A DNA stretch of 64,000 bases from Tanypteryx hageni (Eukaryota > Arthropoda > Insecta > Odonata > Petaluridae), in NCBI GenBank assembly GCA_028673005.1, contig CM054118.1:3803410-3867409 (forward strand). The letters run 5' to 3'. The notes beneath the pieces are model-generated. The model was not told where the DNA came from, did not search any database, and saw only the letters and a program-made list of their open reading frames with translations. Position numbers and translations under genes: made by a program. Below are positions 11,232 through 20,337 of this stretch, piece after piece (the stretch's first letter is position 1; each line of letters begins with the position of its first letter).

Positions 11232-12102
11232 TAAGTATTTTATCTATAGGTTACTATAATTTGGCATTTTTTCATTTATTAACTCATGCTTTATTTAAAG
11301 CGTTATTATTTATATGTGCTGGGGTTATGATTCATAATATGGGGGATTCCCAAGACATTCGTTATATATGGGGTTTAATTTATTTTTTACCTTTAACTTC
11401 TACTTGTTTTAATGTTTCTAATTTGGCCTTGTGTGGTATACCCTTTTTAGCAGGATTTTATTCAAAAGATCTAATTTTGGAAATGTGTTTAATTTCTAAT
11501 TTGAATTTTTTGAGATTTTTATTATATTTTGTTTCCACTGAGTTGACAGCTTGTTTTACTGCCCAGTTGATTTATTATACTATAATTTGGGATTTGAATA
11601 TAAGTACTTGCTATAACATTTCTGATGAGGGTTGATGAATATTGAAGGGGATAGTTGGTATATTATTTATGACAGTTATTGGGGGGAGGTTTCTAAGTTG
11701 AATTATATTTCCCGTTCCTAGAATGATTTGTTTACCTATTGGTCTTAAAACTTTAGCTCTTACTGTTAGATTAGCAGGTGCATGGTTGGGGAATCAGTTG
11801 TCTTTTTTCTATTATAATGATTCTTTATTTAGAATGAAGTACATTTTTTTCTTCCCATTTTTTGGGATTGATGTGAGTTTATGCCTTTTATTAGTACTCG
11901 TGGAATATATATTCCTTCTATCAAATGGGGGGAGGCTTACTTCGGGGGTTTGATCATGGTTAATGTGAATACTTTGGTGCACAGGGGTTTTATATGTCCT
12001 TCAAAACTTTATCTATATTTAATCCGAATTATCAGAATAATTTTTTTAAGATTTATTTAATTTTTTTTGTTGTATGAGTTACAATAATTTTCATTTTATA
12101 TT
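11232..12102 (+). pseudogene. nad5: NUMT nad5, 3' portion (after transposon)
   Basis: Resumes at SILSIGYYNLAFFHLLTHAL and runs through CAGVMIHNMGDSQDIRY and LALCGIPFLAGFYSKDLILE. STCYNISDEG, LPIGLKTLALT and GAWLGNQLSFFYYN follow. TGA codons read as Trp (for example at 11,636). A frame slip near 11,865 precedes the C-terminal block. The end lies next to trnF, as in arthropod mtDNA. Confidence 0.92.
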
Positions 12103-12167
12103 ACTTAAATAGCTTAAATTTAAATCTTGACATTGAAGCTGTTAAAATGGTAATTTTACCTTGAAGT
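12103..12167 (+). tRNA. trnF: NUMT mitochondrial tRNA-Phe (GAA)
   Basis: Cloverleaf with acceptor ACTTAAA against TTGAAGT (one mismatch) and anticodon GAA in CATTGAAGC. It directly follows nad5 on the same strand. Confidence 0.85.
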
Positions 12168-12170
12168 ATT

Positions 12171-12235
12171 ATTTATGAAAGATTAATCTTTATTTTTACA
12201 TTGAAAATGTAATGTTTTACTTAAACTACATAAAT
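12171..12235 (-). tRNA. trnE: NUMT mitochondrial tRNA-Glu (UUC)
   Basis: The reverse complement begins ATTTATGTAGTTTAAG, has TTC in ATTTTCAAT, and the acceptor ATTTATG pairs perfectly with CATAAAT. Expected neighbour of trnF. Confidence 0.87.
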
Positions 12236-12236
12236 A

Positions 12237-12296
12237 GAAATATAAACGGAATTAAACTGCTAAAGATAAAAGTTAGCAGCTTTTTCTTGATACTTC
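12237..12296 (-). tRNA. trnS1: NUMT mitochondrial tRNA-Ser1 (GCU)
   Basis: The reverse strand starts GAAGTAT, which pairs with ATATTTC. Anticodon GCT lies in AGCTGCTAAC. The D arm is absent, as is usual for metazoan mitochondrial tRNA-Ser(AGN). Confidence 0.82.
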
Positions 12297-12304
12297 ATAT
12301 TTCC

Positions 12305-12368
12305 TTAATTGGAATAATAATATTGTTTTATCATTAACAGTGATATACCTCTTTTTGGTTTCAATTAA
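12305..12368 (-). tRNA. trnN: NUMT mitochondrial tRNA-Asn (GUU)
   Basis: Acceptor TTAATTG pairs with CAATTAA. The anticodon loop ACTGTTAAT contains GTT. Follows trnS1 in ancestral order. Confidence 0.85.
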
Positions 12369-12377
12369 ACTTATTAT

Positions 12378-12434
12378 TGAATAAGGGTGACTTTAACACC
12401 AAGTATTTCAGGTCAAAACTAACTGCAATATATT
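12378..12434 (-). tRNA. trnR: NUMT mitochondrial tRNA-Arg, degraded
   Basis: The reverse strand reads GAATATATTGCAGTTAG, then TTTTGACCTG, resembling arthropod mitochondrial trnR. The anticodon loop shows TTG where TCG is expected, and a few D-side bases are missing. It is the last recognisable mitochondrial feature before nuclear repeat. Confidence 0.65.
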
Positions 12435-12439
12435 CGCCC

Positions 12440-12700
12440 AAACAATAGCCTTCTGATATTGGATATACCGATAAAGCTCCAACAATTAACAAAAGAAAAA
12501 GGAGCATTACTAAGACGTAACTAAGCATCAATTGTTAACAATAGTCATCGGTAGGTGTCGTGGTGGTGGCAGCTAAAAATATAAGATATCTCTTAAACAA
12601 TGCATTATATGGGAAAATGTTTCAAACAAAGGTCAACCGGAAGTGGGTGTTTACTCCTGTCACTTATCCGTTATTTTGAAATATTTGCTTTAATATTTTA
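12440..12700 (+). repeat. Dispersed repeat copy (family A)
   Basis: Text such as 'gccttctgatattggatata', 'gctccaacaattaa' and 'aagtgggtgtttactcctg' recurs at 13,255-13,560, 24,140-24,230, 37,955-38,020 and 61,225-61,290. It is non-coding, and the family is not recognised. Confidence 0.65.
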
Positions 12701-12779
12701 TATAGAATATAATATTAATATAGAAAAGCAAGGAGGTTAAATAAATTTTATTAAATAGTAAACTTAGACATTTTCAATG

Positions 12780-13250
12780 AGTGCCAATAATTTCGGACTT
12801 CCCTCCTTGATAAAACCCTGTGTGTCTCCGAGTGATGGGATATCATGTTTTAACTCCCAAACAATTTTTACCTGGCAGAGCTGGTGCATGACATTCTTCT
12901 ATCCTTAATAATTTATGCTTTTTACTTTCATAAATCTTATGGGCATAAAAATAAGTTTTTTTTCTAAGGCATCTTGAGCTTTGGAAAATGTTGGAATAGG
13001 ATCAGGTTCAGGCTCTTTGTCGATTTCATTTCCTTTGCCACTTCCATCCTCTTTGTCGTCACATAAAGCTTAAATGCTTTCAACACCGCAAGTGGCAACC
13101 TCACTGTCACAAAGTGTATAAGTGTCAATTCACTTCGAACCCCACAGCAACACATTTCCAATCATTTTGGAAAGATTCACTCTCTTCTTCTGTTACTAAT
13201 TGTAAAGCTTCCTCAGGATTGCTTTCTTCCCCATAACCACATTTTTGGAA
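12780..13250 (-). pseudogene. Decayed transposase-like coding remnant
   Basis: Minus-strand fragments in different frames read WKCVAVGFEVN, PEPDPIPTFSKAQDALEKKL and, after breaks, VWELKHDIPSLGDTQGFIKE. The middle piece resembles the acidic C-terminal part of Tigger/jerky-type transposases, but the match is only by eye. Frameshifts separate every block. Confidence 0.35.
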
Positions 13251-13790
13251 GCAATAGCAATAGCTCCAACAATTAAGAAAAGAAAAGGGAGCATTATTAA
13301 GATGTAACTAAGCATCAATTGTTACCAATAGTCATAGATAGGTGGTGTGGTGGTAGCTAAAAATATAAGATATATCTTAAACAATACATTATATGGGAAA
13401 ATCTTTCAAAGGTTGTAGAAAGTTAACTTTCCTACAACTTTTATTCCAATACATTTTTACATTTATCTAATATTAAAGCAAATATTTCAAAATAACGGGG
13501 TAAGTGGCAAGAGTAAACACCCACTTCCATTTGACCAATTTTTACCAAAAACTAATCAGTTCTTCTGACTTTTATAAAAATGTTAAAAACAAGATTTTGC
13601 ATTGACATGATTAATAGTTTTGGAGTTAGAGCACCCACAAAACACTATCGCATACTCAGGCATCATCAAGAAAATGGTCAAAACATGTTCAGGAGACCTC
13701 AAAACATGTATTTCTGTCGATTGCTTTCATGAAAACAATACTTTCCCCTATACTACATATGGAGAAAGTAAAAATTGGTGACAAAAATTC
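13250..13790 (-). repeat. Dispersed repeat copies (family A, partly inverted)
   Basis: 13,255-13,400 repeats the start of the 12,440 copy in direct orientation. 13,455-13,650 is the inverse of 37,860-38,020, including 'gctctaactc', 'aaaactattaatcat' and 'gtgtttactcttg'. 13,690-13,775 has 'acaatactttcccctatact', a motif also seen at 36,790-36,830 (inverted) and 50,520-50,560. Non-coding. Confidence 0.6.
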
Positions 13791-13859
13791 TGGCTTCATA
13801 AATGTTTTCTTTCTCTTATTGAAATTTGTTTTATATCATTATATATCGACGACTCTTAC

Positions 13860-14760
13860 AGAGGAGGAGGAGGATATAACATTTAACATATAACATATAG
13901 GAGGATACTAATGTTTAGGCACTTCCAGATGTGCTGGAGATTCGAAATTTTTTTTTAGGTAGAATTTTGTACAAAACCGACTAGCAAAAACGAAAATCTT
14001 GAAAAAGTGCAACAATGCGACCGATAAAAATTCCCAATTGTTTAAACAAATTTTCAAGGTTTATGTATTTTCGAATGTACTACGGAGCTAAAATTTTTTT
14101 AGAGGTAGGATTTGTAAAAAACGAAATAGGGATTATACAAATTTTGATATTTTAATTTGTTTGGCAGTAAAAAATTCTTAAAGTTTAAACAAATAGATAA
14201 CTAATAAAGGTGAAATACTCCTTTAGCCAAACAATAAGAGGGTTGTAACCCTCTAATTGTTTGGCTAAAGGAGTATTTCACCTTTATTAATCTTAGCCAA
14301 AGTTATTGAGCTACTATCAATTAAATAGATAACTGATTAGACAATAGGGGATGAGCTAGGAAGCTGAAAATTTCAAGTTATATACAGAGTAATGCATTTG
14401 CACAAATAAACATTTGAATCTCTCCATAAACTTATTGTGGCGGCCGTTAAAAATGTTTCAAATTTAAACAATTGTAAAAATATTATTTCACTTCTAGAAG
14501 TACTACAACTTTAAAATTTGGCTAAAATGTGTAGCATTAGTATCCCATAATGAAGATAGTGTAAAATGTTTAAAATTTCAACAATTGGGGATTGTTTTAA
14601 ACTATTATTTTTGCATGTGGGAAAAACGAAAATTGCTGCGGAGGTGAAATCTTTAGAATTAAAGGACTATTTGTAATGATGAACTGTCTGTCTTAAAAAT
14701 GAATGTTTTTTCAAGGTGAGATGAAATGCTTGCAGTATGCAAGCACCAACTACTAGTATA
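13860..14760 (-). repeat. Inverted copy of the ~875-bp tandem repeat
   Basis: The reverse complement matches 47,390-48,050 and 46,650-47,110 block by block (for example 'acgaaaat', 'aaacaaatagataact' and 'ccaaattttaaa'). It preserves two uninterrupted sites that are occupied elsewhere: 13,921-13,940 is the empty site for the retroposon at 48,041. It is itself interrupted by a 120-bp insert at 14,203-14,322. Confidence 0.8.
14203..14322. mobile_element. 120-bp PLE-terminal foldback insertion
   Basis: Flanked by a perfect 12-bp duplication, AAATAGATAACT (14,191-14,202 and 14,323-14,334). The uninterrupted site is present at about 47,758-47,782. The insert holds 40-bp inverted arms (14,205-14,244 and 14,247-14,286, one mismatch), then a tail to AGCTACTATCAATT. 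The arm plus tail is the reverse complement of the 3' flank of the PLE at 32,555-32,640, so the insert is two PLE ends joined head to head. Confidence 0.85.
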
Positions 14761-15171
14761 CGTCTATTACAAGGAGATGCTTCCAAAGTCATAAGGCATC
14801 ATGGTAATTTTTTTAAATGGAAGTTAGTAAACGTTGAATGTTTATTTATTAGACTTGTCTATTTTTCAATCTTATTCATCATTGTATCTTACATATAATA
14901 TTCTTCACTGACAAAATATCAAATATGAAATAACAATAGTATAATTGTCACTTATGAAACCATAAACAGTGAATTATGTCATAATTCATATTTTTTTATA
15001 AGCTTGATTTCATTAATATCTTAATTTTAAGTTTTCAACACATCAATTATTTATAATTTATCTATTTAAAACAATGCAGTTTACATTGAAAAAAGAACTT
15101 TATTTCCAAAAATTTTTAATTTAAAAACGACCGGTAGCATCATGAGGTGATGAAATATAAATTGTTCCATA
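14761..15171. other. AT-rich spacer without recognised features
   Basis: No ORF or RNA gene is supported. A short 'aacaatgcagttta' motif near 15,071 recurs near 19,580 and 19,670, but its meaning is unclear. Confidence 0.4.
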
Positions 15172-15205
15172 TATATATATATATATATGAGGGGGGGGGA
15201 GAGGG
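15172..15205. repeat. (TA)n and G-rich microsatellite
   Basis: An alternating AT tract followed by a run of nine G at the 3' edge of the PLE. Similar TA tracts abut the PLE ends at 46,206 and 46,399. Confidence 0.85.
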
Positions 15206-15789
15206 AAATGGTAGGGGGGTTACAAAGAAAACGAATGGGAGGTAATTGAATAAGCGGTTGGGAAAGGAAGGCAAAAGCAACATAGTAGCAAAATGTTACA
15301 AAAAGTTACAAAAACTTGGTAAAAGGGCCAAAGACAATAATGTTGATATAAAGTATTTACAAAATATTCGGTAAGCTAAATAGAGGAGAATGATTGTGGA
15401 AAAGGTATTCATTTAATAGAGGCAAATCTTCACAAATAATTATCTCTAGCTGTTCGAGAGCATCCAATTTGCGACCTTTAATTTCAAAGTGGAGGAATTT
15501 AGGGTTGAACGAACTATGATGATTGAGGTTTAAAAGATGTTTTGCAAATTGAGAATTCAAATTATTTAAATGGAAGTATCGCTTATGTTCCTTAATCCTC
15601 TTGTCAAAACTCCTCCCCGTTTGGCCGATGTAGACCGCTCCGCAATTATCACAAGCCAGTTTATATACACCACTTCACTTAATGACAACTGTTTCGGGTC
15701 TTTAGCATTAAGGAATAATCTGGAAAAAGTAACTGGGAAGTAGAAAGCAGGTTTAAGTTTGAGTTTGGGAAAAAGATTGGACAATTTAT
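15206..15789 (-). pseudogene. Penelope-like element, GIY-YIG endonuclease half
   Basis: The minus strand reads SNLFPKLKLKPAFYFPVT and SGVYKLACDNCGAVYIGQTG. It goes on with FDKRIKEHKRYF, NSQFAKHLL and LEQLEIIICEDLPLLNE. SGVY/VYIG and the CxxC pair are the GIY-YIG endonuclease signature of PLEs, which nicks target DNA for retrotransposition. One frameshift lies near 15,680 and another near 15,565. The upstream part of the element continues at 19,435-19,530 beyond an inserted LINE. The stop is at 15,357; the 3' UTR ends in a TA/G-rich microsatellite. Confidence 0.9.
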
Positions 15790-16123
15790 ATTATTATTAT
15801 TATTTATTTTTAATTCCATAAAAATTGCATACACAAAGCATTACAATTGTCAGGAGCCGTCATAGAGGACATTCACAACATATATATATACTATGGGAGT
15901 TACATATCAAAACAAACATACAAAAAGTACAGAGTGAGTACATAATACATATGCTACATTTTCTTATATGTTCTATGTTTCATATTTTATAATTGTGCAA
16001 CTAGCCTTCATCAAAAATCATCATATATATTTGAAAGTAAGAAAACATATTAAAACTACAATCTCAAAATACAGCAATATTTAAATATAAAACAAATAAA
16101 TTACATGTTAGAGTTTCTTCCTG

Positions 16124-18967
16124 TTACATGTTTTTGGAGTAGCATACATCAATAAATTCTTCCACTGAGTAAAAAGCATTCTCCAGTAGAAATTTGTACA
16201 TTTTGTTCTTAAAGTCTTTTTCTGATCTGCTAGACTTAAGGTTGGGAGATAAAATATTAAACCATTGAATACCTTTATATTTGGGTAGGCTTTCATACAA
16301 TTTTAGTCTATGTTGGATAAGACGGTAAGAGGAATTGCCTCTAGTGAAGTGTTCATGGACATCTTTATTAGATATTATATCATCCAAGGTAGTTAAATAT
16401 AGCAATGTCCTATATATTACAATGGAGGGGAGTGTCAGTAGTTTAAGGTCAACAAAAGCCTGCCTACATGTTTGTTTCAGGGGTAAGTTTGCTATATAGC
16501 GTATTGCTTTCTTTTGTAAAATGAAAAGATTCTGTAAATTTGTTTTACTAGTGTGCCCCCATAATTCAATTCCATAGACAAGGTATGGGTAAATCAGTCC
16601 AAAATAAGCAGTTTTCATAACTCCTTGTGTACAGCGATATTTTAGGTTCCTTAAGACGTAAAGATTTCTGCTAATTTTATGCGATATTTCATCTATATGG
16701 TAATTCCAGCTTAGTTTTTCATCAATAATTAAACCAAGAAATTTTGTGCAGTGGTTTTTCATTATCATGATATCTCCTACAAAGTAGCTATTTTCTGAGT
16801 CATATAAGCGTGGGGAGAATTCTATAAAGCATGATTTTTCAGTGTTTATTGTGAGAAGGTTTTCATTATAATATTGTGCAATGCTGTTTAAGACAACATT
16901 TCCCTTTATTTCCAGTTGAGAGTACAGCTTATCAGCTATTGTGATAGAAGTATCATCCGCATACAAAATTATAGTCCCATCATTAATAACAGATTGGATG
17001 TCATTTATATATAATAAGAAGAGCAAGGGCCCAAGAATTGAGCCTTGGGGAACTCCATTGGTAGCAGTGAGATTAGATGACATAATATGCCCCTGGCATG
17101 TCTGTAGTTTTGTTACCTGCATTCGGTTTGTTAAGTAAGATTTGATGAGACTATGGGCTTGACCTCTTATTCCAAAATTTTCTAGTTTTTCAAGTAGTAT
17201 GTCAAAATTTACGCAGTCAAAAGCTTTTGATAGATCCAAGAAGATACCAGTGGAGTTATTTCCTTGATCAATATTGCTGATAATTTTTTCCAGAAAGGTG
17301 ATTGCCGCAGTAGTGGTAGATTTGCCCTTTATGAATCCATGTTGGGTGTTACAGATTATGTTATGCCGTTTGAGGAAAGGTGTGAGTCTATTCAGCAGTA
17401 TTTTTTCAAATATTTTGGAAAAACATGATATCAGAGATATGGGCCTGTAGTTCGCTACATCCCTTTTGTCACCCTTTTTATAAATTGGATGAATTACAGA
17501 TATTTTGAGAGCATTTGGAAAGATTCCTTCTTCAAAGGCTTTGTTAATGGTGTTAGATAAAGGAGAGGCTATGGATGATGCACATGCTTTTATGGCAGTA
17601 ATAGGAATACCATCATATCCTGCAGAATTTTTTGCTTTCATGTTTTTAATTATGCTTTTGACCTCTGTGTCATTAGTTGGAAAGAGGTAGATACTTTGAG
17701 CAACTCTATTATTCAAGAAATGTTTATTCCTTGAAGTGTTAGGTAGTTTTTTGGATATTTTTGCAGCCATTGTGTTGAAAAAACTATTGAAATAATTTGC
17801 AATTTCCATTGGATCGTTGATGGTGACTTTATTGATACATATTTCAGTGGGGGAGGAAGTTGGTGTTTCCTTTCCTCTGGCCTGATTAATAATATTCCAT
17901 GTACTTTTACTAATATTATTCGAGTTTAGGATATAGGCATCATTGTATTTCTTTTTAGTTGTTAACACTAAATTATCATAAAACTTTTTGTAATTTGAAA
18001 ATTCATGTTTACTATTAATGTCTCTATTTGATAAATATATTTGTTCAAGATGGCAAAGCTCTGCCCTGGCTTTTCTGATTGAAGCATCAATCCAGTTACT
18101 TTTTTTTGTTATTTTATTCCATTTTTTTACAGTTGTGATAGGGCAACTGAGGTTGAACCAGTAGGAGAAGGTTTCAATGAGATTATTATATTTGTCATCT
18201 GCTGTATTATTGAGTGTCACACCAGACCATTCTTCATTCATTGTTAAATTTTGAAGGCGCATTAGGTTTTCTTTCTTACAGTTATGCACTTTAAATGGTA
18301 CGTAATGCGGTGGGCTTACTAAATTTTGATATAAGTTTATGCTAATTTTTATAGCTAAATGATCAGATAGTGAGGAATGAATTACTAGAGAGGTAAATGC
18401 AGAAGGATTTAGATCAGTTAAAATATTATCTATACAGGTAGCTGTGATATTTGTTATCCTTGTAGGTGAAGATATGGTATGTTTTAAGCCAAATAGTTCA
18501 ATAAATGAGATAAATTTTTTACTGTTTCTTGTATTTTCCAATATATTCACATTAAAGTCACCAATAATAATCAATTTACTCTTTAATTTTGGCTGCATGT
18601 TTTCGATTATTTGTGTTAGTTGGTTCAGGCAGAGATCAATATTACCACTAGGGGGGCGATATATTCCTAGGATATACATTGTATTATTATTTCTTGGGGT
18701 GAGTTTTATGCCTGTAATTTCAATGTTTTCCTGGTCTGAAAATCTATCCAGTTCTAAGTTGTCTATATGAATTTGCAATTTACTATTGACAAGTATTATA
18801 ACACCTCCACCTTTTTTTCCTTTTCTGCAGCTGACTGCACCTAATTTCATTTTGGACAATATGTTACGATGTGTTTGTTCTAGTTTTAACCCATGTTCAC
18901 TGAGTACCAAAATATCAGGGGTTTCTTCTTCAATAAAAACCTCGAGCTGGTCAATTTTATTGCCCAT
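16124..18967 (-). CDS. LINE ORF2: APE endonuclease and reverse transcriptase
   Basis: An uninterrupted 947-residue frame. The apurinic-type endonuclease covers about residues 1-210, with SEHGL (E24), IIGDFNVN (136-139) and SDH (201-203). The RT follows: NYRPISLISCFSKI near 507, FLDLSKAFD at 576-584, NGVPQGSILGP at 637-647 and the catalytic YADD at 669-672. The C-terminal part has the usual YLVYGIELWG block. It would nick target DNA and copy its RNA there. The same frame extends upstream to a TGA at 18,998-19,000. The conserved first endonuclease motif (LNVIHQNIQG) lies between that TGA and the first ATG, so starting at this ATG would drop it. The intact length suggests recent activity. Confidence 0.93.
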   Translation of the reverse strand: MGNKIDQLEVFIEEETPDILVLSEHGLKLEQTHRNILSKMKLGAVSCRKGKKGGGVIILVNSKLQIHIDNLELDRFSDQENIEITGIKLTPRNNNTMYILGIYRPPSGNIDLCLNQLTQIIENMQPKLKSKLIIIGDFNVNILENTRNSKKFISFIELFGLKHTISSPTRITNITATCIDNILTDLNPSAFTSLVIHSSLSDHLAIKISINLYQNLVSPPHYVPFKVHNCKKENLMRLQNLTMNEEWSGVTLNNTADDKYNNLIETFSYWFNLSCPITTVKKWNKITKKSNWIDASIRKARAELCHLEQIYLSNRDINSKHEFSNYKKFYDNLVLTTKKKYNDAYILNSNNISKSTWNIINQARGKETPTSSPTEICINKVTINDPMEIANYFNSFFNTMAAKISKKLPNTSRNKHFLNNRVAQSIYLFPTNDTEVKSIIKNMKAKNSAGYDGIPITAIKACASSIASPLSNTINKAFEEGIFPNALKISVIHPIYKKGDKRDVANYRPISLISCFSKIFEKILLNRLTPFLKRHNIICNTQHGFIKGKSTTTAAITFLEKIISNIDQGNNSTGIFLDLSKAFDCVNFDILLEKLENFGIRGQAHSLIKSYLTNRMQVTKLQTCQGHIMSSNLTATNGVPQGSILGPLLFLLYINDIQSVINDGTIILYADDTSITIADKLYSQLEIKGNVVLNSIAQYYNENLLTINTEKSCFIEFSPRLYDSENSYFVGDIMIMKNHCTKFLGLIIDEKLSWNYHIDEISHKISRNLYVLRNLKYRCTQGVMKTAYFGLIYPYLVYGIELWGHTSKTNLQNLFILQKKAIRYIANLPLKQTCRQAFVDLKLLTLPSIVIYRTLLYLTTLDDIISNKDVHEHFTRGNSSYRLIQHRLKLYESLPKYKGIQWFNILSPNLKSSRSEKDFKNKMYKFLLENAFYSVEEFIDVCYSKNM

Positions 18968-18997
18968 ACCTTGGATGTTTTGATGTATTACATTTAG

Positions 18998-19434
18998 TCA
19001 CTTTGATTTGGCTTTGGAAATCCCATCCATGCTTCTTGTTGTGATTCCTGTTGAGGGTTGGGCTGGGATCAATACACCAGCTTGGCCTCGAGTAATCGTT
19101 TTAGGAGCCTGATTACAGGTGGGATTGTGGCTGGGATTAGGTGGCAAAATTGGAAGAGGATTTTTATCGGCACTTTCACTTGGGTTGCTATCACAATCAA
19201 TAGCACTGGCTGAAGAATCATAATGAGCACTTGCTGTATTCTGACAGGGGACACACAATGGTGAGGGTGGGTCACTTAGTTCAGATTTGCTAATTTCACT
19301 CTTTCTCCACCTGGTGAAGGAAAACCTACTAACACATGCACCTTCTGGCCAGTTTTCACTTTTATTCAAATCTGATAAGAGAGAGAGATCAGCACTGATT
19401 TTAAAGGAAGCACTCTGACTGCTGTATATGTCAA
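18998..19434 (-). CDS. LINE ORF1, 5'-truncated
   Basis: An open frame of about 145 codons that ends at TGA (18,998-19,000), in the same frame as ORF2. It is rich in Ser, Pro and Asn (for example PPSPLCVPCQNTASAHYDSS) and has no zinc knuckle or coiled coil that I recognise. The open frame extends to 19,462, but its first ~9 codons are PLE sequence read out of frame, so the true N-terminus is lost by 5' truncation. No ATG is present before the last ten residues. The role is inferred from position: RNA-binding ORF1 proteins usually precede ORF2. Confidence 0.6.
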
Positions 19435-19530
19435 GTTTCCTAAAAATGGGAGTCTGCGCCAACTAAGAGGTTTTGGGGTGAGATTAGGTGGAAATGAAAC
19501 GATTTTTTGGGAGGCAATAAGAAAGTTTTT
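19435..19530 (-). pseudogene. Upstream part of the interrupted PLE
   Basis: The reverse complement matches the PLE at 2,180-2,270 ('cattgcctcccaaaaaatcg' and 'ttggcgcagactcccatttt'). Together with 15,206-15,789 it reconstitutes one PLE copy split by the LINE. Confidence 0.85.
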
Positions 19531-20010
19531 TTTTCAATATGAGTAAATTCCACAGAGTTGAGCCTGACCTCATTACTGATTAATGCAGTTTATATTTACA
19601 TTTTTCTATATTAGCCAATTACACATTAACCCCCTTTTACTAATATGTATGTAAATAAATGTATATAAAACAATGCAGTTTTTATTGACATTTTTCTATA
19701 TTAGGTAAATATACAGCAACAATATTACATATGAATCTTACATCTAAACAACTTTAAAATTTAAATTTATCCGGTTGAACTTTCTTCCTGAAATAGTACA
19801 TATAAAAATTGTTACATTTATTTGAAAAGGATAAACTGATTTGATTGAACAAGGGCATCAAATCTAATTTATGACAAACTTTTAGCCAAGAAATGTATTT
19901 TAAAATATTTCATTGTCATTTATAAGAATTTATTATTGTATTACCAATTTTATATATAAGAAATATTTTGAAGAGAATGAATAAGATTTTGAAGGTAGCA
20001 GAAAATAAGC
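19531..20010. other. AT-rich spacer with a short internal repeat
   Basis: The block 'atttttctatattag' occurs twice (about 19,600 and 19,690), each preceded by 'aatgcagttt'. There is no gene or known element. Confidence 0.45.
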
Positions 20011-20262
20011 ATACTTTACAGTACTACAAGCATATGAATATATTGAGGCTCCATTCACAATTGCAGATTCAGTATATAGCTTAACATTCTTTATAGCAAC
20101 AGGATTTCATGGCATTCATTTAATTATTGGAACAATATTTTTATTAGTATGTTTAATTTGCAATTATTTTAATCACTTCTCTGCAAACCATCATTTTTGG
20201 ATTTGAAGCAGCAGCATGATTTTGACACTTTGTTGATGTTTACATCTCAATTTACTGAAGAG
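20010..20262 (+). pseudogene. cox3: NUMT cytochrome oxidase subunit 3, C-terminal part
   Basis: Reads [20 protein letters not shown], then [16 protein letters not shown] and [13 protein letters not shown] frameshift follows at about 20,200, after which GFEAAAWFWHFVDV appears in another frame. Only the last third of the gene is present. In mitochondria it is a core subunit of complex IV; here it is a relic. Confidence 0.92.
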
Positions 20263-20266
20263 GTAG

Positions 20267-20332
20267 ATATTTACTATATAAGTATATTTGACTTCCAATC
20301 AAGAGGACTGAATATTTATTCAGAATAAATAT
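20267..20332 (+). tRNA. trnG: NUMT mitochondrial tRNA-Gly (UCC)
   Basis: Acceptor ATATTTA pairs with TAAATAT, and the anticodon loop GACTTCCAATC contains TCC. It lies between cox3 and nad3, the normal arthropod order. Confidence 0.87.
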
Positions 20333-20337
20333 TAAAT

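Larger units (their letters stand above)
6413..12434. other. NUMT 1: mitochondrial cob-to-trnR segment
   Basis: A nuclear copy of a mitochondrial segment in ancestral arthropod order: cob and nad6 (minus), trnP (plus), trnT (minus), nad4L, nad4, nad5 and trnF (plus), then trnE, trnS1, trnN and trnR (minus). Frames need mitochondrial codes (TGA=Trp, AGA/AGG=Ser). Frameshifts, small deletions and a fused nad4/nad5 junction show it is not functional mtDNA. A 1.19-kb nuclear transposon splits nad5. Outside the segment the sequence is nuclear repeat. Confidence 0.95.
15790..19434 (-). mobile_element. Non-LTR retrotransposon inserted in PLE
   Basis: A LINE with ORF1 (5'-truncated), ORF2 (endonuclease plus RT), a 3' UTR and a terminal TAATAATAATAAT tail at ~15,790-15,803. 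It lies inside a PLE in the same orientation: PLE sequence resumes on both sides in register, except that about six PLE bases (ATTTCT in the sister copy at 2,270) are missing. No clear target duplication. Endonuclease type and RT blocks place it in the CR1/L2-like assemblage; I do not assign a clade. Confidence 0.9.

Noticed and set aside
6413..12434. True mitochondrial DNA (contamination or assembly join)
   Set aside because: Frameshifts, missing trnH, internal deletions and a nuclear TIR element in nad5 show an old nuclear copy.
12964..13161. 65-codon minus ORF as a gene
   Set aside because: A neighbouring frame on the same strand gives a better transposase-like reading (PEPDPIPTFSKAQDALEKKL), so this frame is a shadow.
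19435..19462. Start of LINE ORF1 at 19,462
   Set aside because: The codon is TTG, and the first residues are PLE sequence in a wrong frame. The true ORF1 start is lost.
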